In this document: positions 27,563 to 36,627 of the stretch, one piece after another
Layout: every line of letters begins with the position of its first letter
Numbering within the stretch: position 1 is the first letter of the stretch
Origin: Bacilli bacterium
Lineage (GTDB): Bacteria; Bacillota_I; Bacilli_A; RF39; UBA660
Direction of reading: 5' to 3'
NCBI GenBank assembly: GCA_017934595.1
Contig: JAGBJG010000007.1
Span: 57,500-121,499, forward strand
Length of the DNA stretch: 64,000 nt
Translations under genes and position numbers: made by a program
The notes under the pieces: generated by a model
Seen by the model: the letters and a program-made list of their open reading frames with translations, nothing else
Told to the model about the DNA's origin: nothing
The model's database searches: none

Positions 27563-30391
27563 ATGTATACACCATTATATGTTAAAACAGATAATAGTTT
27601 ACTTACAAGTATGATTAAAATTGATGATTTAATCAAATTTGCATGTAAACATAACATTAAAAGTTTAGCCATAACGGATAATAATATGTATGGTGTTATG
27701 GATTTTTACCATGCTTGTATAAATAATAATATTAAACCTATAGTAGGTTTAGAAGTAACTTATAAAGATTCAAAGATAGTATTATACGCGAAAAATTATG
27801 AAGGATATTTATCATTAGTTAAAATAACTAGTAATGAATATAAACCTTCCAAAGATGATAACTTGATATTAATATTACCATATGATAGTTATAGTTTATA
27901 TAATGAATTAAAGGATTTATATACTACTTTTGTAGGCTATAGTAATAAAGATGAAAAAAATAAGATTAAAGAAGATAAAGTATTTATAAATGAAACATTA
28001 TGTTTAAATGAAGATGATGAAAAGTATCTAAAATACTTATATGGTATTAAAAATAATAAAGTATTACTAAGTATAGAAGAAGTTTATGAAAATAAATATT
28101 TACATTTAGAATCAGAAATAGATGATTTAGAAAATAACTATAAAATTACTGATATGTGTAACTTAGAAATTAAATTTAATAATGATTTGTTATGTGTATA
28201 TCCAGTAGATGATGCATATGCATATTTAAAAGAATTATGTATTAAAGGACTTAAAGATAAGTTTGGTACAACTGTAGCTAAAATATATCAAGATAGATTA
28301 AAATATGAATTAGATATAATTAATAAAATGGGATTTTGTAATTACTTTTTAGTAGTATGGGATTATGTTAATTATGCTAAAAAAAGTGGTATCTTAGTGG
28401 CTCCTGGAAGAGGTTCAGCTGCAGGCAGTTTGGTATCATATCTACTTAATATAACTACTATAGATCCTATTAAATATAATTTGCTATTTGAAAGATTTTT
28501 AAATCCTGAAAGAGTATCTATGCCAGATATCGATGTGGATTTTGAAGCAACAAGAAGAGATGAAGTAGTTAAATATTGTATAAATAAATATGGTGATAAG
28601 AAAGTTGTTCCTATTATTACTTTTGGTACTATGGCATCTAAACAAGCTATAAGAGATGTGGCTAGAGTTATGGATATCAATTTAAAAGATGTTGATATGA
28701 TATGTAAGAAGATGGATGCCAGATTATCACTTAAAGAAAACTTAGCTAAAGTAAAAGAATATTTATATTCAGATGAACTTAAAGAGATGTATAAAGTAGC
28801 TTTAAAATTAGAAGATATAAAAAGACATACTAGTATGCATGCTGCTGGTATAGTTATGTCTAAAATAGATTTGGATAATATCATACCTTTAGCTAAGAAA
28901 GATGACTTATATGTTACTGCTTATGATATGACTTATCTAGAAAAATTAGGTTTATATAAAATGGATTTTCTTGCTTTAAGAAACTTAACATTAATAGATA
29001 ATATTTTAAAAGAAATACCTGAATTAACTTTTGATACAATACCAGAAAATAATCCCAAAGCAATTAAATTATTTCATGATGTATATACATTAGGAATATT
29101 CCAATTTGAATCAGCTGGTATGATGAATTTCTTATCTAAATTAAAAGTAAATAATTTTACAGATATCTATAACGCCATCGCGTTTTATAGACCTGGACCA
29201 ATGGATTCAATTGATTCATATATTAAAAGAAGAGAAGGCAAAGAACCTATTAATTATCTAGATGATTCTTTAATACCTATTTTAAAAGAAACATCTGGAA
29301 TAATTGTATATCAAGAACAAGTTATGCAAGTAGCTAGAGTAGTAGCTGGTTATACCTTAGGAGAAGCAGATATCTTAAGAAGAGCTATGTCTAAGAAAAA
29401 AGAAGATATCTTATTAAAAGAAAAAGATAAATTTATTAAAAGAAGTATAGAAAATGGGTATGATAAGAATAAGGCAGAAAGCATTTATAACTTAATACTT
29501 AAATTCGCGTCATATGGATTTAATAAATCGCATTCAGTAGTATACGCGATGGTATCTTATCGTATGGCATATTTAAAAGCTAATTATCCAAATATATTCT
29601 TAAAACATTTATTAACATCTGTAATAGGTGATGAAGTAAAAACTAAAAATTATATTTATGAATGTAAAAAATATGGTGTTGAAGTGGTAAAACCATCTAT
29701 CAATAATTCAAATATAGATTATGAAGTAGCTAATAATAAAATAGTTTATCCATTTACTAGTATTAAAGGAATAGGTAGAAATATCGCAGAGGATATAGTT
29801 AAAAATAGGGAAAGTAAATATATAGATGTTTATGATTTCTTTGCTAGATCTAAATTAACTAAGAAAGTTATTGAAACACTAATATTATCTGGTGCCTTAG
29901 ATGAATTTGGATATACTAGAAAAACTTTAATAGAAAATTTAGATGTATTACTTAACTATGGTGATGTAGCTAGTTATATGGATAGTGAATACGCATTAAA
30001 ACCAGAAATTAATGAGTATGAAGAATATCCTAAGAAAAAACTTATGGCAGCTGAACATGAACTATTAGGTTTATATTTGACTAATCATCCTGTAACTGAA
30101 TATAGGAATAAGATGAATACTGTATCTATAAATGATATAGATAAATACTTTGATAAATATGTTAAGGTTATAGGTATAGTAGATAGAATTAATATAACAA
30201 AGAGTAATAAACCAACATGCTTCATGGAATTATCTGATGAGGTATCTAATATTGATATGGTCTTGTTTAATGATGTTTATGAGCAAAATAAATTAGTTAA
30301 TAAAGGCGATGTTATATTAGTAAATGGTAAAGTAGAAAAAAGATTCGATAAATATCAAATTATTGTTAAAGAAATAAAAGTATTGGAATAG
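27563..30391 (+). CDS. dnaE: DNA polymerase III alpha subunit, DnaE type
   Basis: A 942-residue replicative polymerase subunit. An N-terminal PHP domain (1-200) is followed by the palm with PDIDVDFE (D322, D324, D326), the APGRGSAAGSLVSYLL motif, the FNKSHSVVYAMVSYRMAYLK helix, an HhH region and a C-terminal OB-fold (about 865-942). The usual HLHxxxS metal motif at the start of PHP is changed to a non-histidine sequence, so the PHP domain probably lacks nuclease activity. It is short compared with E. coli DnaE. PolC, if present, is outside the window. Confidence 0.95.
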   Translation: MYTPLYVKTDNSLLTSMIKIDDLIKFACKHNIKSLAITDNNMYGVMDFYHACINNNIKPIVGLEVTYKDSKIVLYAKNYEGYLSLVKITSNEYKPSKDDNLILILPYDSYSLYNELKDLYTTFVGYSNKDEKNKIKEDKVFINETLCLNEDDEKYLKYLYGIKNNKVLLSIEEVYENKYLHLESEIDDLENNYKITDMCNLEIKFNNDLLCVYPVDDAYAYLKELCIKGLKDKFGTTVAKIYQDRLKYELDIINKMGFCNYFLVVWDYVNYAKKSGILVAPGRGSAAGSLVSYLLNITTIDPIKYNLLFERFLNPERVSMPDIDVDFEATRRDEVVKYCINKYGDKKVVPIITFGTMASKQAIRDVARVMDINLKDVDMICKKMDARLSLKENLAKVKEYLYSDELKEMYKVALKLEDIKRHTSMHAAGIVMSKIDLDNIIPLAKKDDLYVTAYDMTYLEKLGLYKMDFLALRNLTLIDNILKEIPELTFDTIPENNPKAIKLFHDVYTLGIFQFESAGMMNFLSKLKVNNFTDIYNAIAFYRPGPMDSIDSYIKRREGKEPINYLDDSLIPILKETSGIIVYQEQVMQVARVVAGYTLGEADILRRAMSKKKEDILLKEKDKFIKRSIENGYDKNKAESIYNLILKFASYGFNKSHSVVYAMVSYRMAYLKANYPNIFLKHLLTSVIGDEVKTKNYIYECKKYGVEVVKPSINNSNIDYEVANNKIVYPFTSIKGIGRNIAEDIVKNRESKYIDVYDFFARSKLTKKVIETLILSGALDEFGYTRKTLIENLDVLLNYGDVASYMDSEYALKPEINEYEEYPKKKLMAAEHELLGLYLTNHPVTEYRNKMNTVSINDIDKYFDKYVKVIGIVDRINITKSNKPTCFMELSDEVSNIDMVLFNDVYEQNKLVNKGDVILVNGKVEKRFDKYQIIVKEIKVLE

Positions 30392-30400
30392 AGGTGTATT

Positions 30401-31750
30401 ATGAGATATTTTATCGCGTTAATGGTATCTAAAATAGCTTATTTTATGATACGTTTAATAGGAAAAGATGGTACTTATTTTCCTGGTAAATTGGCAATAA
30501 AAATCTGTCCTGATTTTTTAGGGCACATTAAAAAACCTAAAGTAATAATAGGTGTAACTGGTACTAATGGTAAGACAACTGTATGTAATATGATAATAGA
30601 TGTCTTAGAAGATAATGGATATAGAGTATTAAATAATAGAAAAGGTGCCAATATAAATTTTGGTATAGCATCAACTTTCTTAGAAGCTAAAGGTGAATAT
30701 GATATTGCGGTATTAGAAATAGATGAAAGAAGTTCTAGACTAATATATCCTTATGTTAAACCAAATTATGTTGTTGTAACTAATTTCTTTAGAGATTCAA
30801 TTAGAAGAAACGCTCATCCAGAATATATAGTAGATTTTATAAATAAGGCAATACCAAAAGAAACTAAGGTGATATTAAATGGTGATGATTTAATTTGTAC
30901 AGGAGTAGCTCCAAAAAATAAACATATTTATTATAGTATTGATAAGCTATCAACAGATACAAAAGAACCTATCAATATTGTTAGAGATATAAGAATATGT
31001 CCAAAGTGTCATAGTACTTTAAAATATGATTATGTTAGATATCATCATTTAGGTAAACTTCATTGTCCTAAATGTGATTTTGCTAATCCGACTCCTGATT
31101 ATTTAGCTAAATTAGATTTTGATAAGATGACAATGGATTATAAATATGATACTAAGATATGTACATATCCATTAGTGTCTAATAGTATTTTTAATATTTA
31201 TAATGAAATAGCTTGTATAACATTACTTACTAATTTAAAGTTAAATCCAAATGATATTAAGAAAAGTTTAAAGAAACTTCATATTGTTGAGACGAGATTT
31301 ACTAAAGAAGTAATAAATGGTGTAGAAATAATCACACATTTAGCTAAGGGACAAAATCCTGTAGCTTGTTCTAGAGTATTTGATTATGTTAAGAATGAAA
31401 CAGGAACTAAAGATGTAATATTCTTACCAGATGATGTTGAAGATAATATCAAAACAAGTGAAAATATAACATGGTTATATGATACTGATTTTGAACTTTT
31501 GAATGATCCATCTATAAAGAAAATCATAATTGGTGGTCCAAGATATTTAGATAATAAATTAAGACTTTTATTAGCAGGTATACCTGAAGATAAAATGATA
31601 CTTATACCAAATGAATTAGATACAGCTAAGTATATTGATAAGGATGTAGATAAAATATTTATACTACATGATTTACATGCTACGCATTTAGGATTTGCAA
31701 TAAAGAAGCAAATTAAAGAAATACTTGGAGGTGACAAGCATGAAAATTGA
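30401..31750 (+). CDS. murT: Mur-ligase-like subunit of lipid II amidation complex
   Basis: A 449-residue MurT. It has the ATP-binding GVTGTNGKTTVCNM loop, the Mur-ligase central domain and the inserted zinc ribbon CPKC...CPKC (about residues 205-230), which is the mark of MurT, and a C-terminal DUF1727-like domain. With GatD, MurT converts the alpha-carboxyl of D-Glu in lipid II to an amide. It overlaps gatD by 11 bases, the usual operon arrangement. The partner gene has lost its catalytic residues (see next entry). Confidence 0.92.
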   Translation: MRYFIALMVSKIAYFMIRLIGKDGTYFPGKLAIKICPDFLGHIKKPKVIIGVTGTNGKTTVCNMIIDVLEDNGYRVLNNRKGANINFGIASTFLEAKGEYDIAVLEIDERSSRLIYPYVKPNYVVVTNFFRDSIRRNAHPEYIVDFINKAIPKETKVILNGDDLICTGVAPKNKHIYYSIDKLSTDTKEPINIVRDIRICPKCHSTLKYDYVRYHHLGKLHCPKCDFANPTPDYLAKLDFDKMTMDYKYDTKICTYPLVSNSIFNIYNEIACITLLTNLKLNPNDIKKSLKKLHIVETRFTKEVINGVEIITHLAKGQNPVACSRVFDYVKNETGTKDVIFLPDDVEDNIKTSENITWLYDTDFELLNDPSIKKIIIGGPRYLDNKLRLLLAGIPEDKMILIPNELDTAKYIDKDVDKIFILHDLHATHLGFAIKKQIKEILGGDKHEN

Positions 31751-32441
31751 GATACTTTATAGTGAAATTGCTAATTTATTTGGTGATATGGCTAATGTAA
31801 GATATTTAGAAAAATGTTTGCCAAAAGCTGAATTTATATATACATCTATAAATGATAAACCTAAATTTATCAGTGAAAAGGTATCATTAGTCTATATGGG
31901 TCCTATGAGTGAACATTCACAAGAATTAGTAATAGATGCTTTATCTAAATATACTAATGAAATTAAGGCATCTATTAATGATGGGGTTAATTTCTTAGTA
32001 ACCGGTAATGCCATGGAAGTATTTGGTAAATATATTGAAAATGAAGATGGTACAAAAGTAGAAGGTTTAGGTATTTTTGATATATACGCCAAAAGAGATA
32101 TGATGCATAGATATAATAGTATAGAACTTGGCACATTTAATAAATTAGAAATAGTTGGATTTAAATCTACATTTACAGAAGTATTCGGTAATGCTCCTAA
32201 ATTTTTAAAGATTAAAAGAGGATATGGTAATAGTAAAGATAGTGATGTAGAAGGAATTAAAAAGAATAACTTTATCGCGACTACATTACTAGGACCAATC
32301 CTAATACTAAACCCATATTTTACTAAGTATTTATTTGAAAAAATGGGTGTTAAAACTAAATTATTATATGAAGATGAAATGATTAAGGCATATAATAAGA
32401 GATTAGAAGAATTTAAAGATGAAAAAAGGAACTTAGATTAA
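31740..32441 (+). CDS. GatD-like class I glutamine amidotransferase lacking catalytic Cys and His
   Basis: A 233-residue homologue of GatD by position, length and pattern: the EDGTKVEGLGIFDIYAK region matches GatD's DGTxLEGLGILDFYT. The nucleophile elbow, normally ICGGYQ, reads VTGNAMEVFG with no cysteine. The only cysteine (about residue 26) is elsewhere. The second conserved site, normally TYLHGPxL, reads TTLLGPIL, so the histidine is gone too. The protein should not hydrolyse glutamine. It may be a structural partner of MurT or channel free ammonia. ATG 31740 follows GGAGGTG; the frame opens slightly earlier. Confidence 0.8.
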   Translation: MKIEILYSEIANLFGDMANVRYLEKCLPKAEFIYTSINDKPKFISEKVSLVYMGPMSEHSQELVIDALSKYTNEIKASINDGVNFLVTGNAMEVFGKYIENEDGTKVEGLGIFDIYAKRDMMHRYNSIELGTFNKLEIVGFKSTFTEVFGNAPKFLKIKRGYGNSKDSDVEGIKKNNFIATTLLGPILILNPYFTKYLFEKMGVKTKLLYEDEMIKAYNKRLEEFKDEKRNLD

Positions 32442-32502
32442 GTTTCTTTTAATTTGACTTATTAAGTAATTATTATATAATAAACGTTATGGAGGGGATA
32501 AT

Positions 32503-33288
32503 ATGGATATTATTTTTAATAAATTTATACCTTCATCTGATTTAAAAAAAATATCTATGGCGGAGGTTAAATTATATGTACCTAAAGATAAATATTATTT
32601 AAAAAATAATCTAAATAAATATAATGGTAAATATTATTATGTCAAAGATGTTACTACGTTTGAACTTTTAAATGAACTTATAGGTTCATATTTGGCTCAT
32701 AAAATAGATTTGGATACAGTAGATTATCAAATTGTAAAAGAAGATGGAAAAACATTTAGATTGATGTCTTTATGCTTTTATGATTTATTATATAGGTATT
32801 ATCATGCTTTTGAAATTGGGCCTTTAACTACTAATGTTATAAATGAAAGTTTAAAAGGCAATGCAGTACCTAAAAAATATGAGAAAATAGTATCTAATTT
32901 GTTAAAATTAATAGCTTTAGATTTGAAAATGGGTCAAGCAGATAGAAATCCTAAAAATGTTATTATTAGAGAATCAAAAATAAATAAAAATAATATAAAT
33001 TTATCAAGAGCGTTTGATTATGGTTATTCATATACTACTAGAAATGATGGCAATGACATGTATTATGAAAATCCTTATATTGCGGTTAGAAAAGATGCTG
33101 ATTCTATAAGTAATTTTGCATATATTAATCCAAATATAAAAGAATTTATATATATTTTAAAGAGTATATCTATTGAAGATGTATTAAGTGAGATATCTTC
33201 TATGTATGATATATTAATACCGGATGACGTGAAAACATATTATAAGAAAAAAGATGCTGCTAATAATGAATTGTTTAGAAAAATATAA
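32503..33288 (+). CDS. HipA/CtkA-like kinase-fold protein (tentative)
   Basis: A 261-residue cytoplasmic protein. The segment LKMGQADRNPKNVII (about residues 140-155) followed by AFDYGYSY resembles the catalytic loop DRHxxN and the metal-binding DYG of HipA-like and CtkA-like kinases. The N-terminal third does not match a kinase P-loop that I can recognise. It stands alone between two terminators with its own AGGGG site. No antitoxin-like partner is next to it. The kinase call is inference from two short motifs. Confidence 0.45.
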   Translation: MDIIFNKFIPSSDLKKISMAEVKLYVPKDKYYLKNNLNKYNGKYYYVKDVTTFELLNELIGSYLAHKIDLDTVDYQIVKEDGKTFRLMSLCFYDLLYRYYHAFEIGPLTTNVINESLKGNAVPKKYEKIVSNLLKLIALDLKMGQADRNPKNVIIRESKINKNNINLSRAFDYGYSYTTRNDGNDMYYENPYIAVRKDADSISNFAYINPNIKEFIYILKSISIEDVLSEISSMYDILIPDDVKTYYKKKDAANNELFRKI

Positions 33289-33310
33289 ATTTCAAATTTA
33301 TATTTTTTTT
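33281..33310 (+). terminator. rho-independent terminator
   Basis: AAATATAAAT, loop TTCA and ATTTATATTT followed by T, at the end of the kinase-like gene. Confidence 0.65.
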
Positions 33311-33360
33311 ATTTCATTTTTAAATAAAATATTATATAATTATTATAGGAGGAATGAAAT

Positions 33361-33912
33361 ATGCAATGGTGGATAATTTTAATTATCGTAGTAGCAGTAT
33401 TAGTTTTATATGTAATTAGTACATATAATAGACTAGTAAAGGCTAGAAACAAAGTTAGAGATCAATGGGCTCAAATCGATGTTCAATTAAAAAGAAGATA
33501 TGATTTAATCCCTAATATCGTTGAAACAGTTAAAGGATATGCAAAACATGAAAAGGAAGCTTTAGAAGCAGTTATAGCTGCACGTAGTAAAGCTTTATCA
33601 GCTACAACTCCAGAAGATGAAATGAAAGCTGACGGAGATGTATCTAGAGCTTTATCTAAATTACTTGCTTTAACTGAATCATATCCAGAACTTAAAGCTA
33701 ATGAAAACTTCTTAAAGTTACAAGATAGCTTAAGTGAAACTGAAGATAAAATTGCTTATTCTAGACAATTCTATAACGATAATGCTAAATCATACAGAAA
33801 CTTAGTTGAAATGTTCCCATCTAATATAGTTGCAAAATTATTTAGATTCGAACCAATGGCTTTCTTTGAAGCATCAGCTGAAGAAAAAGCTGCACCTAAA
33901 GTTCAATTTTAA
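33361..33912 (+). CDS. lemA: LemA family protein
   Basis: A 183-residue protein with an N-terminal membrane helix (about 3-20) and the family core: YNRLVKARNKVRDQWAQIDV, LKRRYDLIPNIVETVKGY and FYNDNAKSYRNLVEMFP. LemA proteins are membrane-anchored helical bundles of poorly known function. The gene is single, with a strong AGGAGG site and its own terminator. The base composition is richer in codons typical of strongly expressed genes, as often seen for lemA. Confidence 0.93.
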   Translation: MQWWIILIIVVAVLVLYVISTYNRLVKARNKVRDQWAQIDVQLKRRYDLIPNIVETVKGYAKHEKEALEAVIAARSKALSATTPEDEMKADGDVSRALSKLLALTESYPELKANENFLKLQDSLSETEDKIAYSRQFYNDNAKSYRNLVEMFPSNIVAKLFRFEPMAFFEASAEEKAAPKVQF

Positions 33913-33934
33913 GAAGAGGTTATGCCTCTTTTTT
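33913..33934 (+). terminator. rho-independent terminator
   Basis: AAGAGG, loop TTATG and CCTCTT followed by T, behind lemA. Confidence 0.75.
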
Positions 33935-33981
33935 ATTGACATATAAGCAAACATATGTTACTATTTTATTAGGGTGATATT

Positions 33982-34746
33982 ATGAAGATAGACAAGTATA
34001 AAAAAATGGCTAACAATAAGTATAAAATCTATTTTGAAGATGGTGAATCCATAACTACATATGATTCAGTTATTATAAATAATGGATTACTTTATAAAAA
34101 AGAAATAGATCTTGATCTATATGAACAAATATTGGAAGAAAACAAGTATTATGATTTATATAATAAATGTATTAAATTAATATCATCTAGAATGAGAAGT
34201 GTGAAAGAAATAAATGATTATCTATCTAAAAATGAAGCTTCTAATAAAGATATCGAAAGTATAATTACTAAACTTAGTGATATGGGTTTATTAAACGATA
34301 AAATGTATGTTAAAGCTTATGTATCTGATAAAATTAATTTTACTAATTTTGGCCCCTTAAAAATAAAAAATGAATTAGAAAATATGGGTATAGATAGTGG
34401 ATTAATAGAACAAGAATTATCACGAATGAATGATAAATTACTAAATGATAGGGTAGCTAAATATATAGCTAGAAAAGCTAAGACTAATAAGAAATCAATG
34501 TATTTATTTAAAGAAAAAATGATATCTGATTTGATAAATCAAGGTTATAGTAAAGATATGATTTTAGATAATTTAGAGGATATTAAAATAGAAAGTAATA
34601 TTGATAGTGAATATAAGAAAATATATAATAAATTATCTAGTAAATATGAAGGATATGAGTTAAAACAAAAGATAAAAAATAAACTATATCAAAGAGGATA
34701 TAGTAGGGGTGAAATAGAAAAAGTCATAGAAAAAGTGGATTATTAA
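33982..34746 (+). CDS. recX: RecA regulator RecX
   Basis: A 254-residue three-helix-repeat protein. Family signatures are SSRMRSVKEINDYLSKNE, KLSDMGLLNDKMYVKAYV and LKIKNELENMGI, with further repeats to the C-terminus (QKIKNKLYQRGYSRGEIEKV). RecX binds RecA filaments and limits or modulates their activity. It converges on prsA and shares a bidirectional terminator with it. recA is not in the window. A LexA box was not seen upstream. Confidence 0.9.
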   Translation: MKIDKYKKMANNKYKIYFEDGESITTYDSVIINNGLLYKKEIDLDLYEQILEENKYYDLYNKCIKLISSRMRSVKEINDYLSKNEASNKDIESIITKLSDMGLLNDKMYVKAYVSDKINFTNFGPLKIKNELENMGIDSGLIEQELSRMNDKLLNDRVAKYIARKAKTNKKSMYLFKEKMISDLINQGYSKDMILDNLEDIKIESNIDSEYKKIYNKLSSKYEGYELKQKIKNKLYQRGYSRGEIEKVIEKVDY

Positions 34747-34761
34747 TCCACTTCTTTTTAA
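34731..34761. terminator. bidirectional terminator between recX and prsA
   Basis: AAAAAGTGGATTA/TAATCCACTTCTTTTT hairpin with T-runs on both strands, at the converging ends of recX and prsA. Confidence 0.7.
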
Positions 34762-35720
34762 TATTGACTCATAGCTTGATCGTATTTTTCATTAATGATT
34801 GTATCATTAATAGTGAAATTATATTTTTCTCTGATTGCTTTCCAAGCTGTATACATATAATTTTCATTATCTTTAATATTCTTTTCGGCTATTGTATTAA
34901 TAATAGTTTCTTTAGTATCTTCTAAACTTGGTTTATCTTCTTTAGATACAATTGATATTATATGATATCCATAAGTTGTTTTGATAGGTGATTTAGAGTA
35001 TTCACCAACATTTAATTTAATAGCTTGATTAATGAAATCTTCTGGATAATTACTTTGTTTATTGAATGGTGCTAATGTACCACCAACATCTTTAGAATCA
35101 TCATCACTATAAGTTTTAGCTAATTCACTGAAATCTTCACCATTATTTAATTTTTGAATTACTTCTAATGCTTTATTATATGCTTTTGTATTAGCTTCTG
35201 CTTTTTCAGCATCAGTCATACTAGTAGTTGTTTCTGGAACTATTAAGATTTGTTTAGCAGTGATATCACCAATAATTTCATCTTTATAGTATTTATCGAT
35301 TTCTTTATCAGTTACTATACTTTTATAATAATTTTTCGCAACTGTTTCTTTTTCGTAATTAACTGTATATTGTTTTAATAAAGATTCTTCAGTTAAACCA
35401 TTTTGTTGTAATACTTGTGCCCAATTAGAACCATTTGATTCATAGTAATTTTTTAATTGAGCTACATAAGATTTAGCTTGTGCTTCTTCTGATGCAGTAT
35501 TAGTTAATTCTTTATCAATGATAAATTCATCAACCATATCTACAAGTGTAGAAGTACCATATGTTTCTTTCATTTTTGTATATAATTCTGAAGCTGTATA
35601 ATCTTTACCATCGATACTTGCAAGTATTTCTTCTCCATTTTCTAATTTAGGTGTTTTAACACATCCTGTAATTAATAATGCTCCAAGAGCTATTACTAAT
35701 ATTTTTTTTGTATTTTTCAT
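34758..35720 (-). CDS. prsA: PrsA-like foldase lipoprotein (parvulin peptidyl-prolyl isomerase)
   Basis: A 320-residue lipoprotein. The signal peptide ends in the lipobox LITGC, so Cys20 is the likely lipid-modified residue. A SurA_N-like helical part (about 30-165) is followed by a parvulin PPIase domain (about 165-265) with AKQILIV, FSELAKTYSDD, GGTLAPF and TYGYHIISI. PrsA folds exported proteins, including PBPs, on the outer side of the membrane. It is transcribed alone on the minus strand. Confidence 0.92.
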   Translation of the reverse strand: MKNTKKILVIALGALLITGCVKTPKLENGEEILASIDGKDYTASELYTKMKETYGTSTLVDMVDEFIIDKELTNTASEEAQAKSYVAQLKNYYESNGSNWAQVLQQNGLTEESLLKQYTVNYEKETVAKNYYKSIVTDKEIDKYYKDEIIGDITAKQILIVPETTTSMTDAEKAEANTKAYNKALEVIQKLNNGEDFSELAKTYSDDDSKDVGGTLAPFNKQSNYPEDFINQAIKLNVGEYSKSPIKTTYGYHIISIVSKEDKPSLEDTKETIINTIAEKNIKDNENYMYTAWKAIREKYNFTINDTIINEKYDQAMSQY

Positions 35721-35855
35721 AATAACCTCCTATAACCATACAACTTATATGATAGCAAATTTGAAATCAAAATTCAATATTTTTCTTTTAAGTAATCACA
35801 AATATTTAAAAATACCATAGAATAATGTGAAAAGAGAAAAAGGAGGATGATTTAT

Positions 35856-35942
35856 ATGTGTAATAATACATGTGGTACAGGAGCATCTATTGTTTTAGTA
35901 TTATTTATTCTTTTAATAATCATACTTGGAGCATATATTTAG
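35856..35942 (+). CDS. 28-residue hydrophobic peptide (YjcZ-like)
   Basis: MCNNTCGTGASIV followed by a hydrophobic helix and GAYI. It has a strong AGGAGG site seven bases before the ATG. The Cys/Gly start plus single helix resembles the YjcZ/YjcM-type small peptides of Bacillota, some of them sporulation-related. A second tiny gene follows after nine bases and a terminator closes the pair. Confidence 0.6.
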   Translation: MCNNTCGTGASIVLVLFILLIIILGAYI

Positions 35943-35951
35943 GAGGTTAAT

Positions 35952-36047
35952 ATGGACTCTTGTGATAAGAAAAACCATAATAATTATTTAATTATAATAA
36001 TTTTATATATCCTAATCGCAATAGTGTTAGGATCGTGGATTTTTTAA
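35952..36047 (+). CDS. 31-residue single-span membrane peptide
   Basis: MDSCDKKNHNN followed by a hydrophobic helix ending GSWIF. It starts nine bases after the preceding tiny gene, with GGAGG overlapping that gene's stop, and ends just before a terminator. The shared signals make this a two-gene unit of small membrane peptides. Function unknown. Confidence 0.55.
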   Translation: MDSCDKKNHNNYLIIIILYILIAIVLGSWIF

Positions 36048-36070
36048 AGAGGTTAATCCTCTTTTTTTTG
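36048..36070 (+). terminator. rho-independent terminator
   Basis: AGAGG, loop TTAAT and CCTCT followed by eight T, after the two small membrane peptides. Confidence 0.8.
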
Positions 36071-36146
36071 TCTGTAAAAAATGTTTAAAAAAACTTGAAA
36101 AAATAATGAAAAACCCTTTACAAGTGGGTTAAAAAAGAGTAAAATA

Positions 36147-36184
36147 GTGGTAGACAGTGGAACAAAGTGGGAAGAAATGGGGGA
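36147..36184 (+). promoter_or_regulatory. MraZ-box-like repeats upstream of mraZ
   Basis: GTGG occurs at 36147, 36157 and 36167 and ATGGGGG at 36177, all exactly 10 bases apart. MraZ is known to bind tandem, helically phased GTGG-containing repeats before its own operon. The last repeat overlaps the ribosome binding site, so binding could also affect translation. Confidence 0.7.
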
Positions 36185-36189
36185 TTTCA

Positions 36190-36618
36190 ATGTTTATAGG
36201 AGAATATCACCATTCCTTGGATGATAAAGGAAGACTTACAATTCCTTCTAAATTAAGAGATGAACTTAAATATGATTTCATCTTAACTAGAGGTTTAGAT
36301 GGTTGCTTATTTATTTATCCAAAAGATGAATGGGAAAATATTATTGCTAAGTATAGGGAATTACCTAATACTAAAGACGCTCGTAATTTTATGAGATTCT
36401 TCCTTTCAGGAGCTACTACTTGTGAATTTGATAAACAAGGACGTATCAATATTCCTACACCACTAATGGAACATGCTTCACTTTCAAAAGAATGCGTAAT
36501 TATAGGTGTTAATGAAAGATTAGAAGTATGGGATAAAGATAGATGGGATAGTTTTGTTACAGATAATGAAGATAACTTTACTGATTTAGCTGATAAACTA
36601 TTCACACCAAACATTTAG
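36190..36618 (+). CDS. mraZ: transcriptional regulator MraZ
   Basis: A 142-residue AbrB-fold regulator, starting at ATG 36190 (MFIGEYHHSLDDKGRL). Both MraZ halves are present; the DKGRLTIPSK and DKQGRINIP motifs are the paired DNA-binding loops. MraZ controls the division and cell wall operon that begins with itself. The upstream frame adds 11 residues that run through the GTGG repeats and are not part of the gene. rsmH follows after nine bases. Confidence 0.95.
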   Translation: MFIGEYHHSLDDKGRLTIPSKLRDELKYDFILTRGLDGCLFIYPKDEWENIIAKYRELPNTKDARNFMRFFLSGATTCEFDKQGRINIPTPLMEHASLSKECVIIGVNERLEVWDKDRWDSFVTDNEDNFTDLADKLFTPNI

Positions 36619-36627
36619 GGGGATTAT

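Noticed and set aside
28372..28884. 170-codon minus-strand frame inside dnaE
   Set aside because: It lies entirely within the conserved polymerase palm of dnaE and shows no family features.
36147..36189. Longer mraZ start at 36157
   Set aside because: The extra 11 residues are the translation of the GTGG repeats; MFIGEYHHSLDDKGRL is the normal MraZ start and follows a GGGGG site.
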